Assembly (NCBI RefSeq): GCF_963678635.1 | Contig: NC_087068.1 | Coordinates: 20,378,914 to 20,442,913 of the forward strand | Length of the DNA: 64,000 bases | Direction of reading: 5' to 3' | Origin: Symsagittifera roscoffensis | Taxonomy: Eukaryota > Xenacoelomorpha > Acoela > Convolutidae | In this document: positions 40,101 to 46,894 of the stretch, one piece after another | Position numbering within the stretch: position 1 is the first letter of the stretch | Layout of the letters: each line of letters begins with the position of its first letter | The notes under the pieces: generated by a model | Told to the model about the DNA's origin: nothing | What the model saw: only the letters and a program-made list of their open reading frames with translations | Databases searched by the model: none | Program-made: the position numbers and the translations under genes

Positions 40101-43100
40101 TCATAAGATTTGCTTCTCCCATCCTTGTAGTTGGGCTCTGTGAGGGTACTTTCAGGAGCTCTAAGTTGCAAATTTTGCGTCCAAAAGCGGCTGTTCAAAA
40201 ACTCTTAGTTTCTAAGATGTGACGTTTTTTAGGTCATTTGAAAACAAAATGTTCAAAGAACTCAGATATTAGAAGTTTCACAAAATTTGAAGTTCTCATC
40301 TCTATAGTGAGGCTTTGTAAGGGGACTTCCAATGGTTGCAAATTTTGCCTCCAACTGTGACTGCTCAAATCTTTGTAGTGTTCGAGAAATGTCTTTTTTT
40401 TCAAAAAATTTTCAGAAAACTAAATGAAAGTTTTTTAAAATTTGAAATTCCTAACCCTGTAGTTGGGTGCTGATATAGTGGTCTCAGGGGTTGTGAATCT
40501 TATTTCCAACTTTTACTCATCAAGTTTTTGCAGGTTTTGAGAAATGGCCTTTTTTATGGTTTTTTTCAAAAAAATTTTTAGAAAACGTAAATTTGAAAGT
40601 TTCTCAGAATTTGAAGTTTTCATTGCTGTAATTGGGTACTGTTAGATTACCCTCAAGAGCTGCAAATCTTGCGTTCAAATGCGACTGCTCACGTGCTGTT
40701 AGTTTCCCAGATGTGACATTTTTAAAATAATTTTAAAATTTTTCAACTTGGATATTAAAAAAACTTCACAAAATTTTATGGTTTTTCAAAATTTGAATAG
40801 AGAAAGACTTTAATATAAAAAAACTTATAAAAATCGAAAGTACCAGCCGTGTAATTGGATGCTGTCAGAGTACACTCAAAGGATGCAGATCTTATTTCCT
40901 ATATATGCGGTTTTTTATGGGTTTTCAAAAATTAGAAGCACCCGAGTGCGTTACGCTCTAGTCAGTTATAAAAAGTTGTTTAATCTACACAAATAGTTCT
41001 CTGGTATATGTGTGTAATCATTGATGCAGACTTTCTCGTCAACGACTGAACGAAATGACTTGATTCTTTGTATTGTTGTCGGAGCCTACATTGAGGTTCT
41101 TAATCGCAGCAAATCTATAAAAATATAGTTATCGCTAAATTTTCTCAGCAGTTTTGTTTATTATATGGGAAATATCATTTAACCTGTATTGAAGTCCGCA
41201 AAATCAACGTTACTTAATTTCTTGAAGATTATTTGAGCCTGCTTTCAAGAAAATTGAGTCTGCTTGAAATCAAGTATTGTTTTTTTTAATGAAAGGGTAA
41301 ATGGCTCTCTCCGATTAGAATGCTCTTGGCTGCAAGCAAAAAATCATATTCGCCTGAGATTGTTTGTTGGACCTATAATTTGTGTGAGAGGACAAGAGTA
41401 GAAAATATAAAGCGTTAGTAAATGTGTATTGCAAATTTTTTGTTTTAAATTGCAAGTGATCCTTGAAGTTTTCAAGGTAGAAAAGTTTGAAAAAATAATT
41501 TAAGTGCGAGCTCTTATCTCCTGAATGGTTTGTGATATTATCTTAGAAATTAAATAAACGGAATGAATGTTTTTTTTTGCGAGCATTAAAAATTTCTCCA
41601 GCAACTTCTTTTTTCTTTTGTAATGAGCTGCTCAGTGAATTTTTTCCGTCTGTTTGCCTGCGACTTTTTTTTACTCAATGGTAGTAAAAAATTGAGCGAT
41701 GAACGAGTATTCAATTTACTGAATGGTAATAATTACAGGCTAGCTTTTGGCCGTGTCTTTTCTATTCGATTTTTTTAATTAAAAGTCGATGAACGTAGTT
41801 CAGACTCTTAGATTGGTCGCTATGCTTTTTTCTTTGTTTTTTTTTCAGGAAAAGGAAATTTAAGATGCCTCTTTGAATTTTCGAACGAATTTTTTTTAAA
41901 AGACAAGTCAGTATTTTTTCTGTTTATTTGCGTTCATTGACTCTTTTCCAACCGTCTGTTGTCTATGTTTCTGATTAGTCTGGAGCGGGGTTGCGTAGAC
42001 ATGGGACCCCGCACCCACGTGACCTGAAATTGAGACATCAGGAGTTCTTGCAGAGAAATTCCATGCTGGCGGACGAGATAGAACAAGAAGACGAAGAAGA
42101 TGACATGTTCGTCTCACATAAAAATAACCCATCTATACCAACACCACAAAGAGTAAGTAGGAATTGGTTGCTCTAACATTGTTGTAGTAGTTGCCTCGTC
42201 GAGAAACAGCGTTTTATTTTCATCTTATCGGTGTTTTGCCTGAAATGATTTCTGTTGCATTACGAGAAAATCATTTTTGTAGACGGAATAATAGCTCCAA
42301 AGCATTTTTCTCAAATCATAGATCTTATCTGAAATCATTTTTGTGTTCGATAATTTATTTTTAATTTCATTGAAAATTTTGTTGTTTTAGAGCAAAATTT
42401 TTGATGCCAAAATAGTACCTCCGACATTTGCACCTTTCAACGTTCATCACAGTAAAACAAACTCTCTTGGACAGCTCAAAAGCAATAGTACTGTCCCGCC
42501 CAATCTACCTGGGCTGAAATCAAGTGTCGCGACTAACCCACTAACAAACCCAGTTTCACTTGACAGTGAGGTATCATCTCGCTACAATAGCAACAGCAGT
42601 AGATTTTTTACTAATAATTCACCTAGCGGCCTCGCCAATTCATCGCGCAGTGGATCTAGCAGTGAGTTTGCAGCTATGAATAACCCACGACCTCTGCAGG
42701 GACACAATAAGCAGTATAGTGATTTGACAACTAATGCATCAATGGGTCCATGGACGGAAATTTCAAGCGGCGCTTGTGGGGTAGGGGCTGGGGTTAGTAA
42801 GATCAAAGATGCAGTTCCATTAGCACTGAAAGATGACGTAGACTTGATAATGACTGAAGAGGATATTACATGTGAAGATAGAGGCAACAGACTCTATCAT
42901 GGTGGTGGGGGTGATGATGAAGATGAAGATGACGGAGGTTACAGTGAGTGTGGGGAAGGTAATGGCAATGACGTCATCACATCATATTCCACCGAGGACT
43001 CAATGGGGCTAAATGAGGGGTCATTGTTGGGTTATCAAGTGTCAATGGGCGATAAGTGGGATTGTGGGGGGCACTATGAGTGCATTAGGGACCCCAGTAG

Positions 43101-46100
43101 TAGTCTCAGTTTATTATCTCACCCTAAATCTCTGCCTCAGTCGCAGTCAGTGGCGTCGATGGGATTGGGATATGAACAGCAGGCGGCTCCTGTCCATCAG
43201 GCGAGTAATGTCAACAGAGCAGGCACTTATGCCTCTACTTTTTATCTCCCTCCCTCCTCCTCTTTGTCCTCATCTCAGTTTCCGCACCCAGTTTCAACCA
43301 TCCACGTAAATACATTCTTTCTCTCATTTGTGTCTCTGTGCGCTACCGATAGCACATAGAAGACGCAGCATACTAGTACCTGCATTGCTATGTATCAATA
43401 TTAAACCGGGCTTGGTTATTGGATTGTGCTGTTGTATGTTATGCTGCAGAAATGAAATAGTAAAGCGATGAACAGAGAAATGGGACTGCATAAGTTTTGA
43501 CTGTTTCATGCACAGTAGTCAGTCTGCATATTTTATTAATCTAGGGGCGCATTTCTTTTAAGTGGTTTGTTTTTTTTCTTAATTTGGGACGGAAGTTGAT
43601 GTCCAAATTTGCATAATTTCTGCATATGGTAAAATTGATTTGGGAAATATTACTCAAAAATATTAATTGATTTAATTACTCAGTTTTTCTTTAAAAAAAA
43701 AAAATGCTCAGAATGACATTTTAGGCAACCAAATAATTAAGTCAGGAAACAGATAAATTATTAAGAGTCAATGATCGTAGTATCGTAATATAGGTCGTGA
43801 TGATTTTGTTTATTTTCAGGTAAGTTTGATTTTTCGCGGTTTTAACTTTTGATTTCTTATTAAGTTCAGTTCATTTTTCCTTCAGTTCAAAAAGAAGGCA
43901 TACTCCACCATCGAACAACAATAGTAAAGGTCACGAAAAATGTTATTGACCTCTAGTTTCGTAAGTGGATTTTATATTTCAGTTTTCCCAGCGGAATAAA
44001 AACTTTATCGATTAATCCGGTTTTCTCAAATTGGTTAAATTTTATCAAAAAAAGTGTCAATCATAAATTGTATATCAATAATAAATCAATAATTTTAGTA
44101 ATTCAAAGAGCTTTAAGGCCATCTATTTTATCTCGGAAAATCGAAAGTTTAGATTTTTTCAAAAAAAAATTTTTGTATTTTTTTTTCTGTTTACTTGCGT
44201 TCATTGACTCTTTTCCAACTGTCTATTGGCTACGATAATTTATTAGGGAAATACTCAATTTTCTATTAGAATGGAGGGATCCTTTTTCAACTGCTGAGAA
44301 TAAAATTTGTTCGGCAGCCAAATGAGCTAAGTCAGGAAGTAGTCAAATTCTTTTTTTCCTGGATATAATAAGACACTGGAATTTCAACTTTCTGGTAAAA
44401 TCTTCAATAATCTTTTAATTTTTTCTTTAACTTTAGACCCAAGGAATAATGGATGTTGTTAATGACGTCTCTGAAAGTTTGGCGCCTGGTGTCAGCCAGT
44501 TTGGTTCTAACCCAGGTAGACGTCGCTCTTCTCTCACGTCGCAGAACAATTCAGACAAGGATCTGAAATTCACCTCATCCACAATGAACAAAGCCTCTTC
44601 GCCATTATCAGTATCAACTCATACAAAGCCAGCCAGGTCAGGGGTTAGCTTTGCGGCAGATCTCCCCGAAGTCCAAGTTGCAGTTGAAACATGTCAAGTG
44701 TCTTTACATCGTCTTCACCCCAGCGAGAGTTTTGGGTTCTCACTAGCACCTTTGGACCCCCCGGGTGGAATATTTGTGACGAAAATAGCCCAGGACAACC
44801 CTGAAGCACCAGCATTAAGTCTTCTGTCAAAAAATGACAGGATTCTGAAGGTCAACGACCTGGTTATATCAGACGGTGTCCTGCAGCACCAACAAGTTGT
44901 AGACATACTCAAGGCTTCGATGGATGTGACCCTGACGATTGAAAGACATGTTACGACAGTTACAAACCAACCCGAGTCGCCTCCAATCTTGACAAATTTG
45001 ACAAACACATCGCTTAACTCTTTTGCAACCGACATCAAACCAATTCCTGTGCTTAAAAAGACAAATCCCGTTTCCAGTAATCCAACTAAAGGCGATAAAG
45101 TTCGTAAAGCGGAAAAGATATCGGCATTCGGTGATGTTCAGAATCTTGACATCCACGACGACGATGAAGATGAATATGAGGATTCGACGAGTCATTACGA
45201 ATCAGTCAATCCAGTTCCGTTTCCACAGATTCCAGAGTTTGAAGAAATTTCAGTCTCTAGGAATGTAACTGGAGGCAACTGGCCTTTCACCCTGGCAGCC
45301 GGGATTCCTTTCTGGGCTGCGTGGGAACTAACTTCATCAATCGATAATTTCCCAGCTGTCTATATATCATCAGTGCCCAAAAATTCCTTCGCAGATAGTA
45401 AGAATAGAAACACGGGATTGATTGTGGGCGATCAGGTGTTAGCAATCGAAGGTCATGACCTGTCGCGACCCGGAGTGACCCTACAGGATGGCTTAGACGT
45501 TTTAGTGGCACACGCGACTGTAAACTCAATAAAACTACTGGTCAAACATCCTCCGCCACCGCCTACTGGCTTGATGGTAAATGTCTAATTTCCGTTTCGT
45601 TCATTTCAAATGCAGTTTCTTTTTTATGGTGTAGTGTAAAGGCAACGTTACGGAAACTTTTAACAATTCTACTCGGTCCTTATGAAACCATTCATAGATA
45701 CGCGGAAAAAATGAAGGGTCAATAAATGATGGCACTTATTGAGGTGGTGCCGTTTGTGGTTTTTAAGACTTCCAGTTTCAAAAGTTGAATTTGGTTTTCA
45801 GATTTGCCAGCGGAATAAAAATTTTACCTATTGATCCAGGTTTCTCAAATTTGGTGAAAAATCTGTCAATCACAAATTGTTCTGAAAAATCGAAGAGCTT
45901 TAACGATCTATTTTTTTCTTGGAAAATTGAAAGTTGAGATTTTTCCCAAAGCAAGTCTAATGTTTTTTTTTAGTTTACTAGCGTTCATTGACTGTTTTCC
46001 AACTGTCTGTTGGCGATGTTTTTTTCAGGCAATTCTAAAATTTCGACCTCACTTTGTTGTTTTTTTTTGCGGTATGACCTCTGAGCTCTTCTAAAGATCA

Positions 46101-46894
46101 GTTCAATTTCAATTGCTAAAAGGAAGGCAACTTACGCTCGCAGCAACGAAAGTACAAGTGACACGAAAAAACGTGAATGATTTTTTCGTTTACAAATTGG
46201 ATTTCAATTTTCAGAATTCCTCGCGGAATAAAAATTTACCTTTTGATCCAGTTTTCTCAAATGAGAAAAGAGAAGAAAAACAATAGGAAAGTAAGTTGAT
46301 TGGTTTGAATTTTAGGAGGTTGTGTTGGAGCCAGGTAATGAGAAGATAGGAATCAACATCCGTGGCGGTAAACCAGATCCCAGGACCAGCAATGGAGGCG
46401 GCGGTTCTTGGAACTCAATTGCAGTGGACACAGCAGTGTACATATCGGGGGTTTTGCCAATGCAAATCGCAGCCTTGGACGGAAGACTTAGGGCGGGACA
46501 GAGAATCTTGTCAGTCAATGGAGTTCACATGATCAACAAAACCCACGAAGAAGCAGTGCAGACGCTTAGATCCAGAGACCAGTACGGATATCTTAGAATC
46601 ACAGTCTGTGAAGGCTTCAGTAAAGGTCACGGATCTGAAATTAGCTCAGGAGCAATGCAGTCACTTGGTTTCGTGAAGACACAGCCAGACACTGGCGAAG
46701 ACAGTAATGCAAGCAGTAGTTGCTCAGAAGATGAGAACCAGAGAGACAACGAGTCCTTAGATTCAGAAGATGACGTCATTCAGCAGGGAGACCAGAGGCA
46801 TGGATTCCCAGGCAAGAATCAAAGGCACACGAAGAGCAGTAGCTCGGATAACAGTAGAATAGGCCGGCACACGAATCTTTTCAACTTGTCATGA
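12741..46894 (+). CDS. scrib: Scribble-type LAP polarity protein (16-LRR region plus three PDZ), 14 exons
   Basis: Scribble is a cortical scaffold of the basolateral polarity module (with Dlg and Lgl): the LRRs direct membrane targeting and the PDZ domains bind C-terminal tails. Joining 12741-13105, 13172-13261, 13331-13387, 13456-13594, 23734-23907, 24252-24379, 24940-25171, 28506-28722, 30619-30732, 31984-32195, 41979-42152, 42391-43305, 44437-45576 and 46316-46894 gives 1511 codons plus stop, with every GT-AG phase consistent. The start MLKC, LRRs to about residue 390, an LLPQ-type motif after the LRRs, TPHP, a GVSF motif before the first PDZ, and the PDZ3-PDZ4 linker (LLVKHPPPPPTG then EVVLEPG) all point to Scribble rather than Erbin or LANO. 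PDZ domains lie near 1025-1110, 1207-1310 and 1320-1417. PDZ2 is not seen. The 34 kb span is mostly repeats. Confidence 0.88.
13172..13261 (+). CDS. scrib: Scribble exon 2: LRR
   Basis: Acceptor gtgtttcag; reads LPEGFTLLSHLTHLSINDIS, which matches the LPDGF-type fifth LRR of LAP proteins. Donor A|GTAAG at 13262, phase 2. The intron before it is only 66 bp. Confidence 0.9.
13331..13387 (+). CDS. scrib: Scribble exon 3: LRR
   Basis: Acceptor cctgttttag; codes NLQSLKRLEMRDNFLRVLPE, the LELREN-type LRR. Donor GTATGA at 13388, phase 2. It is a 57-bp exon between introns of 69 and 68 bp. Confidence 0.88.
   Translation, partial: PSKFETLRNEGQFSTSFA
13456..13594 (+). CDS. scrib: Scribble exon 4: two LRRs
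   Basis: Acceptor gagtttag; contains LEALDVGGNELEFLP and LKELYLDNNELQMIP. Donor GTTGGT at 13595 is non-consensus beyond GT. The LRR register with exon 5 is exact (IPS then TMGRLRFL), which supports the junction. Confidence 0.85.
13640..14040 (+). repeat. Family D repeat, with a short tandem start
   Basis: Three tandem degenerate copies of a CCGACC...GAAA.TGGGG...GGAACTGT...TCGGGTGTT unit (13640-13785), then a body containing tgagtggcatatcatatta. Related copies lie at 19720-20000 and 20365-20560 (+), and inverted at 52995-53780. Confidence 0.6.
14150..14665 (+). repeat. Family A repeat
   Basis: About 500 bp family recognised by ordered landmarks: aaaatttgttca.gctca, ttcagttcattt, ccac.atcgaaca, ttcagatttccca, gatccagttttct, then cattgactgtttt and ctgttggctat at the 3' end. 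Other copies lie mainly in introns of this same gene. Confidence 0.65.
14930..15935 (+). repeat. Family C composite: degenerate tandem units with hairpin 3' end (copy 1)
   Basis: Degenerate units of roughly 150-190 bp. Each carries a TCAAATTTTTGATTTTTTGACCG block, a block resembling GAAAACTACCCTCCCAAA, and a TACGCCC block. A tail follows containing TTTTAGCCGGGCCCCTAG, then a 3' hairpin CCAAGC-TCC-GCTTGG and CTCTGTGTTA. Similar copies lie at 21225-22190, 22685-23400 (no tail hairpin) and 50450-51277. Confidence 0.65.
16225..16605 (+). repeat. Family B tRNA-like SINE, diverged copy
   Basis: Shares TGATAGTATGCAC...CCTAAGTCGCAAATATTAGTG, CAGCTATTAAGTACAGCCA and CTGTAGCGTAGAGGTAGG...GACCCGCAAC with copies at 29225 and 47890. 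The tRNA-like B-box is decayed here (gggtttgaagctg). Confidence 0.6.
17449..17520 (+). repeat. tRNA-derived sequence (SINE head)
   Basis: TGGCCGAGGGG (A-box-like) and AGATTCGAATC (B-box-like) are spaced as in a tRNA. It resembles a class II (Leu/Ser-like) tRNA, but the acceptor arms do not pair well, so it is not a tRNA gene. Confidence 0.5.
17615..17640 (+). repeat. Shared 3' hairpin terminus
   Basis: GAAGC-GCA-GCTTC followed by GCCTCTATGTTA, the same end as at 15901, 18087, 19452, 22160, 27815, 48350 and 51248. Confidence 0.5.
18087..18110 (+). repeat. Shared 3' hairpin terminus
   Basis: GCGAAG-ATC-CGCTTCGC palindrome, preceded by the conserved TTTCGCAAGTGAT and followed by TCTATCA, a variant of the usual CTCTGTGTTA. 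Confidence 0.5.
18495..18700 (+). repeat. Family G repeat with tRNA-like segment
   Basis: Shares AAGTGTCTTGTTATCGAGAACTAG...CAATTTCCAGG with 16840-16960 and 25800-25965. It ends in a tRNA-like part with a B-box-like GCTTCGAGTCCC near 18680. It is a probable SINE of a separate family from B. Confidence 0.5.
19452..19480 (+). repeat. Shared 3' hairpin terminus
   Basis: GCGAAGCTCCGTTTTGC then CTCTCTGTTA, preceded by TATCGCAAGTGAT. One arm has drifted but keeps G-T pairing potential. Confidence 0.5.
19720..20600 (+). repeat. Family D repeat, two degenerate copies
   Basis: Copy one begins GTTCCGACCCTTGAAAATGG near 19730 and keeps GTGTATTCAGGTGTT and GAGTGGTATATCATGTTAA. Copy two begins GGTCCGACCAGTTGAAGAG near 20367. 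Between them lies AT-rich filler with a duplicated gctatccttgttctttttgg (about 20190 and 20240). Confidence 0.5.
21225..22190 (+). repeat. Family C composite element, copy 2
   Basis: Same order as copy 1: degenerate units with TCAAATTTTTGATTTTTT-like and GAAAACTAC-like blocks, then GAGTTTTAGCCGGGCCC, TTTCGGCATAATTCAGG, TATCGCAAGTGGC and the hairpin GCAAAG-CTC-GGCTTTGC at 22160-22176, then CCCTCTGTAA. Confidence 0.65.
22685..23400 (+). repeat. Family C composite element, copy 3, 3'-truncated
   Basis: Repeats the CTACGCC, AAAAGTCAAAT and GGTTGTGGG blocks, and ends near CAGCTTTAGCTGGGCCCCTA without the hairpin terminus. A local direct duplication (cgggcggtaaagctcaa) is seen at 22905-22945. Confidence 0.55.
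23734..23907 (+). CDS. scrib: Scribble exon 5: LRRs
   Basis: Acceptor gtttttttag; codes MGRLRFLEYLDLSVNRLKDV and LEDLCLSDNKLRSLPLKIG. Donor AAA|GTAAGA at 23908, phase 0. It continues the LRR register of exon 4 exactly across the 10 kb intron. Confidence 0.92.
23908..24251 (+). other. Scribble intron 5
   Basis: 344 bp, AT-rich; no repeat family or ORF recognised. Confidence 0.7.
24252..24379 (+). CDS. scrib: Scribble exon 6: LRRs
   Basis: Acceptor cggtttag; codes VDLPDSIGHCANLQQLFLAV and SIPASIGLLLNL. The LRR asparagine position reads ADVNFL. Donor CTCAG|GTCCCT at 24380, phase 2. Confidence 0.88.
24380..24939 (+). other. Scribble intron 6
   Basis: 560 bp; short frames on both strands have no motif. 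It holds a near-palindrome around 24495-24640 in which the two halves repeat gttgggtcc/ggacccaac and acac..tgtacaagtgt, a possible small inverted repeat. Confidence 0.5.
24940..25171 (+). CDS. scrib: Scribble exon 7: final LRRs
   Basis: Acceptor gtgttcag; codes LHIDKNRLTDLPGEIVGCEN, LRVLDLTGNQISHLPVSL and LRAVWLSTNQ, the conserved last LRR before the LAP-specific domain. Donor CAG|GTAGAA at 25172, phase 0. Confidence 0.93.
26430..27835 (+). repeat. Family B copy interrupted by a family E tandem pair
   Basis: The 5' half of B (to about 26888, CAGCCAATGCTAAGG) is separated from its 3' half (from about 27645, GCTCTATAAACTGAG, to CTTCGCCTCTGTGTTTA) by two head-to-tail family E units. Part of the B middle is missing. 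Confidence 0.55.
26890..27645 (+). repeat. Family E tandem dimer with GCGCGA hairpin
   Basis: Unit 1 about 26890-27170 and unit 2 about 27171-27645. Each has ATATTTGTGCTCGGG, GGGACAATTAACGCGCGATA, a hairpin GCGCGA-TATATT-TCGCGC and ATTTAATCCGT. Unit 2 starts with GTTCCGACTTTCGATACGAA. A third copy lies at 55415-55905. Confidence 0.65.
27850..28050. mobile_element. Palindromic MITE-like element
   Basis: 201 bp flanked by inverted copies of about 80 bp: the left begins CAGTATTTAGACAACCGCG and the right ends CGCGGCTGTCTAAATACTG. Both arms also share CAGTATTTAGACAAATACTG-type and AACCAATCA/TGATTGGTT blocks. No coding capacity; no clear target duplication. Confidence 0.65.
28506..28722 (+). CDS. 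scrib: Scribble exon 8: LAP-specific domain
   Basis: Acceptor ttctgttag; codes a segment ending VLTTFLLPQKPGDA, matching the CYLLPQQ motif that closes the LAP-specific domain. It contains an insertion-like acidic/Gly-rich stretch (DWEEEHSRRNGGILDGGG). Donor GCAG|GTGTGT at 28723, phase 1. Confidence 0.85.
29225..29605 (+). repeat. Family B tRNA-like SINE, good copy
   Basis: Carries GCATAGCTTGTGTGATAGTA, AAGTCGCAAATATTAGTG, CAGCTATTGAGTACAGCCAA, then an A-box-like TAGCGTAGAGG (29420-29430) and a B-box-like CTTTCGAATC (about 29460), ending with CATAATTGACTTGCGTCAC. Matches 47890-48375 closely. Confidence 0.65.
29690..30370 (+). repeat. Family A repeat, one full and one decayed copy
   Basis: Copy one 29690-29990 (AAATTTGTTCAGGCTC, GTCACGAAAAACGTGATCGA, TTTTGATCAAGTTTTCTCAA). 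Copy two about 30010-30370 ends CAGTCTGTGGGCTATT. Confidence 0.55.
30619..30732 (+). CDS. scrib: Scribble exon 9: acidic, Cys-containing segment
   Basis: Phase 1 on both sides and fits exactly between exons 8 and 10. Codes DSDFEPESDDEEKCCGSRCE and VCIIPPGTFYSS. The acidic tract after the LAP domain fits Scribble. Acceptor (atttgaag) is weak; donor is TCAG|GTGACC. An alternative frame across the same bases (30580-30804) lacks gene character. Confidence 0.7.
30733..31983 (+). other. Scribble intron 9
   Basis: Family A copy at 31190-31640; the rest (30733-31190, 31640-31983) has no recognised feature. Confidence 0.6.
31190..31640 (+). repeat. Family A repeat, well-preserved copy
   Basis: Begins GTCGATGAACGTAGTTCAGA and ends CCAATTGTCTGTTGGCTATG, the clearest ends of the family. 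The middle has GTCACGAAAATCGTGATCGA (palindromic ACGAAAATCGT) and GATCCAGTTTTCTCAAAATG. Confidence 0.65.
31984..32195 (+). CDS. scrib: Scribble exon 10: charged coiled region
   Basis: Acceptor actttccag; codes TPPELAALGDSTRLMRREEE and RAAKAAQARTEAADNSDE. Charged and helical, low complexity, as in the LRR-PDZ linker of Scribble. Donor GAG|GTATAA at 32196, phase 0. Confidence 0.82.
32215..33010 (+). repeat. Family A repeat, two degenerate copies in tandem
   Basis: Copy one 32215-32620 (GATCACGCTCAAATGTGA, GTCACGAAAAACTTGA, GATCTAGTTTTCTCAAAGTG, TTTTCCAACTGTC). Copy two about 32690-33010 is more diverged, with a shifted spacing. Confidence 0.5.
33410..40920 (+). repeat. Satellite array, about 181-bp units in a 723-bp higher-order repeat
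   Basis: Basic units of about 181 bp come in two types: A (starting GTTCCAACCCTGTAGTGGGG, with TTTCGAGATATAAAG) and B (starting TTCCCAACCTTTTAGTTGGG, with TTTCCGAGATGTGACGTTTG). A+B make about 362 bp. Two A+B variants alternate (TACTCTC/TAATCTC, CGTGATG/CGAGATG), giving a 723-bp period: gttcc occurs at 33549, 34272, 34995, 35718 and 36441. A block of 36080-37540 recurs at 38910-40370 with a constant 2830-bp offset, including rare variant units. Units at both edges (33410-33540, 40370-40920) are strongly degenerate. No coding capacity. Confidence 0.93.
41770..41978 (+). repeat. Family A repeat, internally deleted, ending at a splice acceptor
   Basis: Starts AAGTCGATGAACGTAGTTCA, lacks the middle, and keeps the 3' end GCGTTCATTGACTCTTTTCC-AACCGTCTGTTGTCTATGTT followed by TCTGATTAG, the acceptor of exon 11. 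Confidence 0.6.
41979..42152 (+). CDS. scrib: Scribble exon 11: linker with TPHP motif
   Basis: Codes LRRHGTPHPRDLKLRHQEF, then an acidic stretch (EIEQEDEEDDMF). The TPHP/TPHF motif in an acidic linker is typical of Scribble. Acceptor TCTGATTAG, donor AGA|GTAAGT at 42153, phase 0. Confidence 0.9.
42391..43305 (+). CDS. scrib: Scribble exon 12: disordered Ser/Gly/Asp-rich linker
   Basis: 305 codons, with acceptor ttgttttag and donor CAC|GTAAAT at 43306. The product is low-complexity: Ser/Asn-rich, an acidic run after a Gly run (GGGGDDEDEDDGGYSE), and Gln/Ser-rich near the end. No domain recognised. If the intron were retained, the frame would stop at 43357, giving a PDZ-less product; no evidence decides this. 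Confidence 0.85.
43306..44436 (+). other. Scribble intron 12
   Basis: Contains a family A copy (about 43765-44240) with a 20-bp local duplication near 44070 (caataataaatcaataat). The rest is AT-rich without features. Confidence 0.6.
44437..45576 (+). CDS. scrib: Scribble exon 13: first two PDZ domains
   Basis: 380 codons, with acceptor actttag and donor ATG|GTAAAT at 45577. Contains SGVSF just before the first PDZ (core SFGFSLAPL, GGIFVTKI, LSKNDRILKVND), an acidic linker (DIHDDDEDEYED), and a second PDZ (NWPFTLAAG, AVYISSVPK, LIVGDQVLAIEG). It ends LLVKHPPPPPTGLM, like the proline linker after vertebrate PDZ3. The carboxylate-binding loops deviate from GLGF, most strongly in the second PDZ. 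Confidence 0.9.
45577..46315 (+). other. Scribble intron 13
   Basis: Two degenerate family A copies (about 45735-46020 and 46025-46265), both with GATCCAG.TTTCTCAAA. No PDZ-coding sequence is hidden here. Confidence 0.6.
46316..46894 (+). CDS. scrib: Scribble exon 14: last PDZ domain and C-terminus
   Basis: Acceptor gaattttag. PDZ core KIGINIRGG, AVYISGVLP, LDGRLRAGQRILSVNGVHM and HEEAVQTLRS, ending ITVCEGF. This closely parallels Scribble PDZ4 (GISIRGG, DGRLR.G, VCDGF). An acidic Ser-rich tail of about 90 residues ends NLFNLS with stop TGA at 46892. Confidence 0.92.
   Translation, partial: EVVLEPGNEKIGINIRGGKPDPRTSNGGGGSWNSIAVDTAVYISGVLPMQIAALDGRLRAGQRILSVNGVHMINKTHEEAVQTLRSRDQYGYLRITVCEGFSKGHGSEISSGAMQSLGFVKTQPDTGEDSNASSSCSEDENQRDNESLDSEDDVIQQGDQRHGFPGKNQRHTKSSSSDNSRIGRHTNLFNLS

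Larger units (their letters stand above)
32196..41978 (+). other. Scribble intron 10 (9.8 kb) with satellite array
   Basis: Two to three family A copies (32215-33010), satellite (33410-40920), then unique AT-rich sequence 40925-41765 and a shortened family A copy ending at the acceptor. No exon is visible. Confidence 0.75.

Noticed and set aside
33410-40920. CRISPR-like array of regular repeats
   Set aside because: Units are directly adjacent with no unique spacers, and the context is a eukaryotic intron; it is a satellite.
43306-43359. Read-through end of Scribble at 43357
   Set aside because: A donor at 43306 joins in phase to the PDZ-coding exon; kept only as a possible retained-intron form.
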